A stretch of 64,000 bases of DNA, from positions 310,001-374,000 of the forward strand of contig JBAIAA010000261.1 in the NCBI GenBank assembly GCA_037893245.1, given 5' to 3'. Both the position numbers and the translations under genes were made by a program. Origin of the DNA: Crossaster papposus (lineage: Eukaryota; Echinodermata; Asteroidea; Velatida; Solasteridae). Below the pieces are notes generated by a model that saw only the letters and a program-made list of their open reading frames with translations, was not told the DNA's origin and searched no databases. Of this stretch, positions 52,082 to 62,427 are shown in pieces (position 1 is the stretch's first letter; each line of letters begins with the position of its first letter).

Positions 52082-53200
52082 GTGACCCACTCCATCAAAA
52101 TCAGGAATAAGTCTCAAATTTCATAAGCTTTCTAATGATACCCATCACAAGTGTGTATCTTTTTAGGTTAACGAGTTATGGTCTGATGAAGATGACAGGT
52201 GTATATTTATTTGCCGAATCTACATTCCGAGAAAAACAGCTTTGAAATAAACAAAATTGACCAAAATCATACGGACAGCGCACACAAATCCTCTTCATTT
52301 TCATTTTTATTGATCGTTTTTACATACAGGACATTACAGGCCTCGAATTACACGGCGGCCACGACGGCCAGTGCCGTCGATGCCCTTGCAACTGGCCGTG
52401 GTGCCCCTCGAAAAAATACCCTTTTCACGGCCATAATGTCGTGCCCTTTTCCCCTGTTGGCCGTCGTGCCCTTTTTATGAAAGTTAAATATTTACTTGTG
52501 TTAGTTTTCAGCCTACGATGCATCTTGTGCTTGTGACGTGTTTTAATGTATATCCAGCGCAATCCGCTCGAACGAGTCAAAGGAAGTTGCACTAGCGTAA
52601 ATTGTTTACGTTCAACGCATTCGCGACTCTCTCGGCACCCGTTGTACACGAACACCCGATGTCTTTAAACAAGGGACCAGTCTAAAATAAAAAACATTGA
52701 CCAACAGAGGGCGCTCTCTGTTGTTTGAACGCCCTCTTCTGGTGGAATTGTTGCACCGCATGACTAGAAAAATGTTTTTAGTGAATGAATCCCGTCACCG
52801 TCCAAAACTTTTCGGATTAAACTACAAGAATTTAATAGAGTAACAATGCCGCGAAAAGAGCGTTTGAAGCGGACTGTTAAAGGTGAACTAGAACACTCTG
52901 CTGCCAAATGCAAGAAATTGGACTTCTTTTTTATTTTCGAATTTTGGCCTTGGTGCCCTTTCTACTGGCCTTGGTGCCCTCCCAAACTTTGAATACTCCA
53001 AGGCCAAAGTGGCCTTGCCCTAAAAAAATTGTAATTCCAGGCCTGCATTAATGACAATAATCTGTGATAACTACACTTCCTAAAAATACAATGTTAAGAA
53101 AATCGACTTGGTCACGATTTTCACCCATGCGTTCACTTCAACGGCCCATTGCGTAAAACGGCCATAGCGACTTATTCCTGATTACGATGGAGCAGGTCAC
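52082..53200. mobile_element. GTGACC-superfamily MITE, subfamily CGCTCCATCG, split copy
   Basis: GTGACCCACTCCATCAAAAT at left and GATGGAGCAGGTCAC at right; flanks ATAT and GTAT. Its body matches the intact copy 55205-55648, except for the element 52337-53045 inserted in the middle. Confidence 0.82.
52337..53045. mobile_element. CAGGCCTSGAATTACA element, 5-bp duplication (nested)
   Basis: TIRs CAGGCCTCGAATTACA and TGTAATTCCAGGCCTG, flanked by CATTA (52332-52336 and 53046-53050). The empty site is visible at 55494-55498, in ACATACAAAACATTAATGAC. The interior has repeated TTGGTGCCCT / GGCCGTCGTGCCC motifs. Confidence 0.87.
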
Positions 53201-53770
53201 GTATGTACACATGTACGCATTATGCATGAAAGAGAATCTGATATTTTGTTTTTGCCCGGCAGTCATATTAAAAATTGCCTCTTGTTGACTTCTCTTTGTC
53301 TTCATTATTCTGTCATTACCGGTGACAGCGGAAGCCTTAGGCACATTGACATTTTCAATGGTCATTGACCACACAGCCATTGCACTGTGATTGGAATTAG
53401 GAGAATATAGACAGTGTTTGATTTCATGAGAGTTGTACTCGCAATGATCCCGGCTGCAAAACAGACTTCAGCAAAACAGAAAAAAACAGACGTCCGGAGT
53501 AGCCAGTTTGGTATTGTCAGATTTTTTTCCCACATATTTTCAACAACATGGTAAAATGTTGTATTTACATGTACAACTGTACTAGTAAAAAGTTGTATCC
53601 AAAGCCGTAAGTTTCGAATACTTTTTTAGTTTGAGTCTATTATTCCAGCGAAATACATGTAGTACCGCATTGATTTTGCAACGGTTTCCAGTTGATCATA
53701 GCTTTACGCTTGGCATTTATAACATGATACCAGTTTCATCATGTACCTGTCGCGTACCCTATTCCATAGC
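53201..53770. other. Intron 9, no feature recognised
   Basis: AT-rich intronic sequence without visible TIRs or coding similarity. Confidence 0.35.
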
Positions 53771-53775
53771 GTTTA

Positions 53776-53880
53776 ACCAGTTCGCGCCGGGATTATTTTA
53801 ACATCACCGAGCCGACGCGCTGGATTATTTTTAACGAAACTCGATCCTAAGCAGGTTCAGGCCGCCAGTACCGGGAAAAT
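53776..53880. mobile_element. piggyBac-like MITE, truncated
   Basis: TTAACCAGTTCGCGCCGG at left and the family interior (AACGAAACTCGATCC, CAGGTTCAGGCC) up to TACCGGGAA. The right end is lost. Confidence 0.65.
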
Positions 53881-54051
53881 AAACTACAAAATGAGACCAT
53901 GCTAAATTCTTAAACCAGGATGGTAAAGACATGCACAATGTGTATAGCGGCCCCAATGCACAGCGCGCACTTGTCTCTACACACGTGTGTGGTACAAAAA
54001 ATATAAGCACGGGTCCGTACTTAAATGTATTTCACTTCATTCTGTCATTAG

Positions 54052-54194
54052 GTGGAGTTGGCAACAGGGGAGTTTCCTTACAAGAACTGCAACAATGACT
54101 TTGAAGTCCTGGCCCGTGTCCTATCGGAGGAGCCGCCCAGACTGCCGCCCAAGAGAGGCTTCTCAGTGGACTTCCACTCGTTTGTCCAGTGCTG
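54052..54194 (+). CDS. MAP2K7: MKK7 exon 10
   Basis: Acceptor CTGTCATTAG, donor GTAGGT. It encodes VELATGEFPYKNCNNDFEVL then ARVLSEEPPRLPPKRGFSVD and FHSFVQC (318-364) plus two bases, completing Cys365 with exon 11. It matches VELATGQFPYKNCKTDFEVL of vertebrates. Confidence 0.95.
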
Positions 54195-54245
54195 GTAGGT
54201 TGGATTTAAACATTGTCTGAAACATTAACCCTGAAAGGCCTTCAG

Positions 54246-54268
54246 CCCCCCCCCCCCCCCCCCCCCCC
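54246..54268. repeat. C homopolymer, 23 nt
   Basis: Twenty-three C, 51 bp after exon 10. It is followed by three imperfect repeats of ACTTTTACTGACATAATATTG (about 37 bp period, to 54385). Confidence 0.93.
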
Positions 54269-54385
54269 ATACTGCCATCTGGGTACTCTTACTGACATAA
54301 TATTGCAGTCATCCAGGTACTTTTACTGATATAATGTTGTCCTCATTCGGGTACTTTTACTGACATAATATTGCCGTCATCCATA

Positions 54386-55200
54386 GCATAGACCACCTCC
54401 ATGTTTGTACCAAGTCAATTAAACTTTAACAAGTTGGCGTTTGGCAGATTTAGTACTGTTGGTCTGTATGCTGTTGTTGAAGTTTGTTAGGTTTGGTATG
54501 CTTTCTAGTAAAAGAACCTACATGTAGGGTCTTGCGGCCCAAATATGGGTGCACTAGCCTAATTCGAGTCCCATTGAAAACAGTGTAAAATCCACAATGT
54601 TCAGGACCAAGTTTCATGCACATTGACATCACTGGGGTTTCTCAAACAACAATCAGATTATTGTCTTGGTCTTTATCTTTATTATATCTTTTCAATTTTT
54701 AGTGGGTTGGCCAATTACATTTTTTAATATTCACACCAAAAGAAACTCACCTCCCGAAAAGTGATACTTCCCGAGCCTGCAAGCAGCAATTAGGACCCAT
54801 TTTTTAACCGTATTTTTATCAAGTCTGCCCTCAGATTGAAGCTCAAAAACCAGGGAGTTGATCCCATGATTTATTTACACAATCCAACCATTTGTTTTAC
54901 CAAACGGCCTCCTTTTTCAAAAGAAACTGTGGGGGCACATTTCATGCTATTGAAACCGCGTAGAAATTCTCCCTCCAATTAGGGTAGTACACTCATAATG
55001 TACACCCAAGGTGTCATGTGTAAAGTATTTCAAAATCTGTAAGAATATGTTTTTGGTCAGAATTAGGTTTTATGGAATCTTTATAGCTATTTATGCCGAG
55101 ACCTTTTGGTTTTAGCTCCATTGATCTTGGTGTGTTTGTTCTCAAAGGATACAAATTTGCCAGACATCTATCGAAATGCCCCTCCAGTGTTCCAAGACTC
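54386..55200. other. Intron 10, no feature recognised
   Basis: Non-coding, with no TIR or protein similarity seen. Confidence 0.35.
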
Positions 55201-55204
55201 AATT

Positions 55205-55648
55205 GTGACCCGCTCCATCGAAATCAGGAATAAGACTTGAAATGACTTTTTGAGATATATGCACATGATGAGAAAGGGAATTTCATAAGCTTTCTAATGA
55301 TACCCATCACAAGTGTGTATCTTCTTAGGTTAACGAGTTATGATCTGATGAAGATGACAGGTGTATATTTATTTGCCGAATCCACATTCCGAGAAAAACA
55401 GCTTTGAAATAAACAAAATTGACCAAAATCATACGGACAGCGAACACAAATCCTCTTCATTTTCATCTTTATTTATCGTTTTTACATACAAAACATTAAT
55501 GACAATAATCTGTGATAACTACACTTCCTAAAAATACAATGTTCAGAAAAACAACTTGGTCAAGATTTTCACCCATGCGTTCACTTCAACGACCGATTGC
55601 GTAAATCGGCCCCAGCGACTTATTCCTGAGTACGATGGAGCGGGTCAC
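55205..55648. mobile_element. GTGACC-superfamily MITE, subfamily CGCTCCATCG, intact copy
   Basis: GTGACCCGCTCCATCGAAAT with AGGAATAAG inside; the right end is the inverse, finishing GATGGAGCGGGTCAC. Perfect AATT duplication (55201-55204 and 55649-55652). Confidence 0.88.
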
Positions 55649-55985
55649 AATTAAGGTTGTAAAGAAAGTGAATGGTATGTCCTCGGATTACCACTGCGGA
55701 GTTAGCTGCCCCTGGGTGGCAGCACGTCATTAGCCCGTGTGCGTGTCTAGGCATTTGGCAAGAAACCTCTGTTTTGCTCGCAGCCAAGAAACAAGAGATT
55801 GGGCCGCTCCCCTCTTACGAACCCCGCAGCTCTCTGCCGAACTGACATTTCTAGCGTGATAATAACCAGAGGCATCTCTGCCCTCTACGACTGTCAGTTA
55901 TAATTATCTGTCAAACGTTCTTTTGATTCTAACTCTTTTCTTTGTTTGTGTGTACGTTTGTTTTTGTCGTTTTTGTTCATTTAAG

Positions 55986-56645
55986 AGGGCCTAATATTTT
56001 GATCTAAACAAGATCTTCTTCAGAGACATGATAATGACTGTGTACACGAAACAAACATATATAGGGCAACATACAGCATGATGCACATCATAGCTGACGG
56101 GAGAAACACAAAAGAAAAAGCCTGTACAGAGTTCTGTGGAACAACAAAAGGGGGATTAGGCTGAAGGGTTAAAGGAAAGGTCAGTGTGGGTAGGATTAGA
56201 CAGAACTAACAAAGAAGTGTTAATACATGTAGGAGAAATGTGGAGGGGGGGCGGGGGGCGGCGGGGCTGGGGCGGCGGGGCGGGGGCGGGCGGCGGGGCG
56301 GGGGCAGGGCAATAGACAAGGGGAAACCAGAGGGGTGAGAACAAATAAGAACAAACTGCTGGCAAGGATTAAATCTTAAACAGATGACAAATGGGAGCAA
56401 ACAATAGAAATTAATAATTTCCTAGTTGGATGATGAGCCCATGTGGTTGAATAGTCCGAAGACGATTCATCCAAACTTTCTCCCGGCTGAGACGGACTGA
56501 GTCTTTCCGATGGCCAAGTGATTTTATGCCCTGTAGAATCATCAGAAAGATCGAAATATTAGGCCCTCTTAACTTATTTGATTTGTATATTTCAGGTCAT
56601 TCCAGCCAGTAAGCAGTTTGCAGCAGTTTTAATCTTTTTCATTTT
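55986..56645 (-). pseudogene. Internally deleted Penelope-like element
   Basis: On the - strand the last ~40 codons of the Penelope ORF (SLGHRKDSVRLSREKVWMNR ... stop, about 56420-56545) are followed by the same 3' region as 6960-7442, including a G-rich block (56240-56310). On its other side an inverted tail (56545-56640) matches 6918-7015. Nearly all of the ORF is missing. The element ends about 15-20 bp before MKK7 exon 11. Confidence 0.85.
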
Positions 56646-56659
56646 TTTTTATTTGATAG

Positions 56660-56705
56660 TTTGACAAAGGATTGCAGTCAGAGGCCCAAGTACAAGCAAC
56701 TTATG
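56660..56705 (+). CDS. MAP2K7: MKK7 exon 11
   Basis: Acceptor TTTTATTTGATAG, donor GTAAGA. The first base completes Cys365, then LTKDCSQRPKYKQLM (366-380), matching LTKDHRKRPKYNKLLE. It ends in phase 0. The next exon (docking tail, stop) was searched for to 64000 and not found. Confidence 0.92.
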
Positions 56706-56748
56706 GTAAGAAATCTCAGCTTATTAATGATGCACCTTTGTCACTGAA

Positions 56749-57095
56749 AGGTACCGTTAGGATACACCATTTGCAGATATCAAATAGTTTTACTACCAAA
56801 TTCTTAACAAAATATCTTACTTATTTGAAAGTAAATAATGTTTGTAGGCATCCATCAAAATTATTGCGCTAGATATCCTGTAATTGTTTCCAAAAAAAAT
56901 TGAATTTCGTAACAAAATAAATTTGGATCGCGAAAAAAAGAAAAAAAAGAGTTCCCATTTTTCTTACTTTTCTCAGCAACCATGATTGTAAAAAACTTTG
57001 GACAGGTCAGTTAAATGATATTTACTATGAAATACAACCCCCCAAATCTACCCATTCATGATAATTCAAGCAATTACCAATGGTGTATCCTACCT
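56749..57095. mobile_element. Kolobok-like MITE, copy
   Basis: AGGTACCGTTAGGATACACC at left, GGTGTATCCTACCT at right; the right flank is TTAA (57096-57099) and the left has mutated to TGAA. Confidence 0.75.
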
Positions 57096-57366
57096 TTAAG
57101 TTCGAATACCAGCATTGTAACAAGTCACTGATTTTTGCGAGTCGAGTCATTTTTAGAAAGTGACTAGATTTAAGTCAAATCATTCAATCAAGAAGTCGAG
57201 TCGAGTCCACAGTATAGCGCTTTCCCATCCAGTGACATTTCTCTCTCTGTGACTTGTATGGCTTAATTAAGCGCGAATTAGTCTAGGCCCGTTATGCCCG
57301 AAATAAATGGAATGGGCGAACACGAAAGACTAGATGACCGTTGTTGGTATAAGATAAATCTGATGT

Positions 57367-57990
57367 AATAATAATAATAATAATAATAATAATTTATTTT
57401 ATAAAGCGTAAAATCCACAAAAGTGCTCTAAAACGCTATTTAACATTATTATATGGCAAATTAATATATAACAAATGTATAGAATAAAACAGATAATTAG
57501 ATGAATATGAAGAATAAAAACACGTAAGTTAAAATGAGAGTCAGTTAGTAATAGTGCACATAACTAGAGTTCATTTCACAGTTCATATATTGCAGTAATA
57601 CTGTCTGAATAGGTAGGTTTTCAGTTTTGACTTGAATGTTATAAGACTGTAAACAGTTCTCAGTTCTACTGGCAACTTATTCCAGAGGCGCGGCCCAGCC
57701 ACTCCAAATGCTCTGTCCCCATAGCTGTTTGTCTTGGTGATCGGCACCTCCAGACGACTCTGACCAGCAGACCGTAGGGCTCTTTTTGGCTGATAAGGGC
57801 GGATGAGATCTTGCAAGTATGGAGGTGCCATGTTGTTCTGGCACTTGAACACAAGAAGAAGGACTTTGAACTTAATCCGCTGAGATACTGGCAGCCAATG
57901 AAGATCGTGGAACACTGGGGTAATATGACTAGATGTTTTAGTCAGAGTAACAATCCTTGCTGCAATGTTTTGGAGCCTCTGTAGTCTTTT
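57367..57990 (-). pseudogene. L2/CR1 LINE 3' fragment
   Basis: The - strand frame 57583-57915 encodes FHDLHWLPVSQRIKFKVLLL and PRLWNKLPVELRTVYSLITF, the RT C-terminal segment. Upstream residues (LQRLQNIAARI) run to about 57990. The 3' end has TTACGCTTTATAAAATAAAT and an ATT repeat at 57367-57393. Confidence 0.88.
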
Positions 57991-57993
57991 GAT

Positions 57994-58603
57994 CTGTTAC
58001 AAAATTGTATGTAGCCTAAATCCGGACAAACAATCGATATAAAACAGAAGCTGTGGACCTATGCAACCCTCACAGGGTGCTATATCACCTAACATTCCTA
58101 TTGATGTGATTTTATTTGGGGGTGCGAGGAGAGAATTGTAATCGCAAATTCTCTTGTGTCACTGCTTTCGTGTCTTTACTGTTATGACACTCGTCAGTTG
58201 CAGGTAGGTGATTCCATGGTGAGGAATCGGTTTTAACTCGCAAGGTGTGTGGGTTTGGTGTGGTACAATCAATGAACGTGAATTCCAGGTATTTGGAACT
58301 TAGCCATATTATTTATTTTTGGTCCGTATTATTTCTCTTGTAAAGAGAGCAGTATGTTGGGTTTCAACTGTGTTTGTTTACTGCTTGGTGTTTTAATTGT
58401 TACGGTCCGGTGGTTTATGGCTCGGTTGCTGATTGGAATTGGCGTTTTTGCGTTCGCATTTGCCAGAGAAGAGGTTTGATATTTGTCGGCTAAGGGATCT
58501 CATTGTTACCTTTTTTCAGTTTATTTCTTGCCATGGCTTTCCTATGCGGAAATTGTATATGAATATAATGAATATATTGGAATTGTGGGGCACATTGTAG
58601 GCA

Positions 58604-58605
<2 letters not shown>
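57994..58605. other. No feature recognised
   Basis: Downstream of exon 11, non-coding in all frames I inspected. Confidence 0.35.

Positions 58606-58643
<38 letters not shown>
58606..58643. repeat. T homopolymer, 38 nt
   Basis: Thirty-eight consecutive T, followed at 58650-58735 by an imperfect inverted repeat (GGAGCGC / GCGCTCC). Confidence 0.93.
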
Positions 58644-58747
58644 CTTAAAATTGTAAGGAGCGCTTTTTTTTGCTCTCCTTAAAATGTTTAAGGAGTGCGG
58701 AGAAGCGCAAGCGCAATCGCGCTCCTTTAAAACGAAGGCCTGTACTG

Positions 58748-58850
58748 TGGTTTTTTATTACTACCTATTGTCTTATATTTGTACACATTCCCGTCGTGAA
58801 TATGGCCACTGATGCCGGCATGGCGTTAAACCCTAAACTCACTCACTATA
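58748..58850. repeat. Dispersed repeat (empty site for 49436-49708)
   Basis: TTATTACTACCTATTGTCTT through ATGCCGGCATGGCGTTAAAC matches both flanks of the MITE at 49436-49708 without that insert. Confidence 0.8.
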
Positions 58851-59086
58851 ACTACTTTGTCGTCACAACTAAAGCTATAAAAACACCAACCCTGTGGCTA
58901 TCGTATAGTTTTAAGTTACAATCTATACTTGCTTTGTTTTAATAAGGTCACAGGCTTCACTTTGGCACCAGGCGAGGGGAGGGTTAAATAAAATTAATTA
59001 AATTAATTAGTGCACGTACAGTTTCAACATGATGTAGTGATGTAAAGATGTCTGTAGTTACATGCGTGTCCATGAATTGCTAGGAT

Positions 59087-59332
59087 CAGGGGCCAATTTC
59101 ATAGAGCTGCTAAGCACAACAATTTGCTTAGCATGGAAATTTGTCCTTGGCAAAAACAAGGTTACAGAACAAATTTTCACGTGATCTTTATTGTTTTCGA
59201 TGGATAATTAGCTGGTTTTGGGCTTAGCATGAAAAACCTGTACAATTTTGGCTGGTAACCTGTTTTAATGAGCAAGACTTTTGTGTGCTAAGCAAATTTT
59301 TGTGCTTAGCAGCTCTATGAAATTGGCCCCTG
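59087..59332. mobile_element. CAGGGGCC-family MITE, copy 2
   Basis: CAGGGGCCAATTTCATAGAG ... CTATGAAATTGGCCCCTG, with an inner GCTGCTAAGCAC / GTGCTTAGCAGC. About 75% like 47162-47410. Confidence 0.78.
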
Positions 59333-59458
59333 GTTGATGGGCTGTCCAAAAACATTGCTTTAAAGCTGAAGTTTACCTTTTGGAGCCATCCAAAAAGTAA
59401 CCAAACCATTAAACTGTTTAAAATCTTCGTTGCTGTACAGATATTTGACACTAAGATA

Positions 59459-59833
59459 GGATAGGATTAGAAAACACTATTTGCATATCAAAAACAAATA
59501 CTAACGAAATATTAAGAAATATCTTAATTATTTCAAAGTAAATATTGATTGATTTGTAGGCATCCAGCAAAATGATTGCGCTATATAATCATTAGTATAT
59601 ATCCTGTAATTGTTAACAAAACAAAAAAATTATAACAAAAAATCCCCGATTGCCGACAAAAAACAAAAAACATAAGAACAACTGCCGGAGGCCAGTTGAA
59701 AATTAATGCCGTTTGTCTTGCTTTCCTCGGCATCCATGATTGTAAAACTTCGCACAGGTCAGTTAAACGATATTTACTATCAAATACTTTTGTACAACCC
59801 CCCAAATCAAGCAATTACCAATGATGTATCCCA
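59459..59833. mobile_element. Kolobok-like MITE, diverged copy
   Basis: The left end is degraded (ATAGGATTAGAAAACACTATTTGC); the right keeps CAATTACCAATGATGTATCCCACCT. Body landmarks TCGGCATCCATGATTG and ACGATATTTACTAT are intact. Confidence 0.65.
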
Positions 59834-59837
59834 CCTT

Positions 59838-60536
59838 GATGTAACTCCTTGTGAAATTACATGCTGTAATTTTAAAGAAAATAATAAAAGAATGTCATTT
59901 CCAAAGATGTGTGTCCGAGATGCATTTTTGGAAATTTTGGAAACGTGTGGATAACGCTATTATTGGTCGGTCCAGAGCGTATCATGCTCGTAGCTGCATT
60001 TGGCTGAATGAGACATGCCTTGAATGCCGATTGTGGCCGCAATTTAAATTGTGACTCTGCACATTTTTGAATTGAAATAGAAATCTTCAATTATGTTTTT
60101 TTTATTTCTTGGAAATACATAGTATTAATAAATACCTAGGAGAGTTGCTGGCTTCTTCTGATTGGTCGAGACTCGATCACGTGGAGTGGATTATTTTGTA
60201 GTAATAGCCCGGCTTTCAAGAAAAAGTGAATAAATGTTCCCGGAACCAGCATTAATCAAGCATCATGTAAGCCAATGATTGGCCGAATGCAACAGTTCTA
60301 CGGTAACTTGTAACAAGGACGCGTCAAATCTTGATACTGCGCACTATGAATGTACGCGTAGAACGTTTGTATATACGTGCGGCATTTTTCAAAATGTGCG
60401 TGTCGTCTGTTAACGCTAGCGTGTTGCTATGCACGGTGGGCATCAGTGGTCAGCTAGTCTGGTCTCAAAGTATGGGTTATAATAACAACACATGTTAAAG
60501 AGACATGGTACCATGCATAAGCTAAAACACACATTC
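59838..60536. other. No feature recognised
   Basis: Non-coding. 59880-60060 has partial similarity to 1425-1720 (TGTCATTTCCAAAGAT, GAGACCCAATTTC-like), possibly old copies of one repeat. Confidence 0.3.
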
Positions 60537-60870
60537 GCATTTTTGTATCACTGTGGAGACATGTATGGCTTTGTTCTCGTGTACAAAATGGTTAGAAAGT
60601 CGAGCACGTTTTTCAAAATGCTCCCATTTTAACTATAATTATTTCCCTGGGTTGAAATTTCGACCCAATATACCCTATATTATACCCTAACCCAAACACT
60701 AACCCTAACCCACATCCTAATCCTAGTTTTTGAGTAATTTAAGTAAAATCAAAAAAAATCTAATTCGTGAAATTCCCAATGGAGACCTGTTCATCTATAG
60801 AAATTTACCCTCCGGAGACGTTTTGTCTCCATTGTACACATTGTGTTCATGTCTCCAGAGGGTACCGTAT
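60537..60870. mobile_element. GTGGAGAC-family repeat, copy
   Basis: From GTATCACTGTGGAGACATG to GTCTCCAGAGGGTACC; nearly identical to 29867-30190. Confidence 0.72.
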
Positions 60871-60940
60871 ATCGCCGAAAGGAAAGTCACGAAATTTGGA
60901 GCATTTTCACAATTTTTCTCGTTAAAAAGGTATTTATTAA

Positions 60941-61108
60941 AGGTAATAACAGTGCAAGGACCCGGTTATTACTGCGTGATAATGACCGGTTTGGGGGATG
61001 ACCGCTGGTAATGGACCTCGCCTTTGGCTCGATCCATTACCAGCGGTCATCCCCTAACCCGGTCATTATCACGCAGTAATAACCGGGTCCTCGCACTGTT
61101 ATTACCTA
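60941..61108. repeat. Hairpin with ~75-bp arms
   Basis: GGTAATAACAGTGCAAGGAC ... GTCCTCGCACTGTTATTACC, with arms paired almost throughout (GGTTATTACTGCGTGATAAT / ATTATCACGCAGTAATAACC) and a short loop CCTCGCCTTTGGCTCGA. Foldback mini-element. Confidence 0.85.
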
Positions 61109-61504
61109 AAGTAACAGAGCTAAAACTGTGTCGGGTTTAGTTGTCACGCATTATTCTTTAAATGTTGAGAACTCTTACTGCCTCAAACGATAAAAATTCA
61201 CAACTGACGAATAATATACTATAACTTTAAATGGAACGCGTTGATTGACAAACATTGATGCCCTAGCAGTGTCTTGTCATGTAATGGAGCACACGCGTTT
61301 CACACCTCATTTAGGGGGAAGTTAATATCGTTTTGTAGTCATGTCTCTACCCAAGTTTTATTTTTCTCAGTACAAGTAACACGAGATTATCGTAATCTCT
61401 CTGTCGCCGGATTTTCACCCCTGTCTGATCTCCTTGTCACCCACAGTCTGTATGTATCTTGAATTTCCAGTTCGTGTTAAAGAATTTCAGCTTTTGCTTT
61501 CAAA

Positions 61505-61760
61505 AGGGAGTCGGGTTGGCGTAGCGGTTCTTTCCTCGCCTTCCACTGCTGTGACCCGAGTTCGAATCCGGCCTGGGCCAATCTTTGGTTTCAGGTTTTT
61601 AGTCAATGCCTGATTCAGTGGGTTTTCCCTCCGAATAGTCTTATTTTTTGTTTTGTTACCACCTAAAGAAGAAATAAACTTCTTGTTGTCTGATCTCTGA
61701 CTACAGGTTTCCTCAGGCTTGGAGGTACAGTGACTGAGGGTTTTTGGAGGGAACCTTGCT
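61505..61760 (+). mobile_element. tRNA-derived SINE
   Basis: The head GTTGGCGTAGCGG (A-box) and GAGTTCGAATCC (B-box) are at tRNA spacing, followed by a body with GGGTTTTCCCTCCGAATAG and an AAGAAGAAATAAACTTCTT palindrome. Acceptor-stem pairing is poor, so this is a SINE and not a tRNA gene. Confidence 0.68.
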
Positions 61761-61808
61761 TTTATTACCAGAATATAGCTCAGTTTTGTAGATTTTCCAT
61801 TTCCATAT

Positions 61809-62423
61809 GTGACCTGTCACCACAAAATGTAAAGTCGGAAATATTGAAAATTGAGATATTGGTATTTTCAAATTCTTCAGAAGGAGAGCTTTCCAACGAT
61901 ATATAACACTTGGGGGTTTCAGATAAATACTGTTTACAATGCTCTAGAAAGTCACGGGTTTCACAAAATGTGTTTGTGAGAAAACTTATTTTAAACATCT
62001 TAAACAAAACAAGCAAAAGATTACAAAACAGGACAAGTAAGGTTCGGTTGAGCATAGCAACGGCTATGTTCTAATCATTATTTTTCACAAAAAATTTCCA
62101 CAAATACAAACTATTGTACAAACAACAAAATATTTCGAAAACGTGGGATACTTACGAGGACCTGATTTGCATATTTAATTACCGTGTTAATTAGACCACT
62201 AATGGGTTTTAATCCAAGCACTAACTACGCAAACACTACGCAAAAGTGCGTAATTTAAGAGGTTTTTAATCATCTGATCTCACCCCCAAAATGGTAATAT
62301 GTAGAGGAGGACTTGGGCTTTCAAAATTACGCAAAATCTCAAAATCTCATATTTTGACTTTGGATGGCCATATCTCTGAATCACATTGTGCGACTTTACT
62401 CTCGTTTTGTGGTGACAGGTCAC
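61809..62423. mobile_element. GTGACC-superfamily MITE, subfamily TGTCACCAC
   Basis: GTGACCTGTCACCACAAAAT and inverse ATTTTGTGGTGACAGGTCAC-type right end, flanked by ATAT (61805-61808 and 62424-62427). The next GTGACC element starts right after this ATAT. Confidence 0.8.
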
Positions 62424-62427
62424 ATAT

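Larger units (their letters stand above)
16869..56705 (+). other. MAP2K7: MAP kinase kinase 7 gene (visible part, 11 coding exon positions)
   Basis: MKK7 is the dual-specificity kinase that phosphorylates JNK on Thr and Tyr in the cytoplasmic stress pathway. Joining the exons below with intact P-loop copy a gives 380 in-phase codons aligning along human MKK7 (about 419). Landmarks: N-terminal coiled segment with a docking-like stretch (~73-80); GFGSCG P-loop (132-137); VAVK lysine 154; HRD (246-248); DFG (266-268); activation-loop Ser276 and Thr280 in SKARTRSAGC, matching the MKK7 SKAKT phospho-sites; APE (290-292). All introns have GT-AG ends. The C-terminal ~40 residues (docking tail) and the polyA site are not in the window. 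Introns of up to 9.8 kb are filled with transposable elements. The oddity is the fourfold copy of the P-loop exon. Confidence 0.93.
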
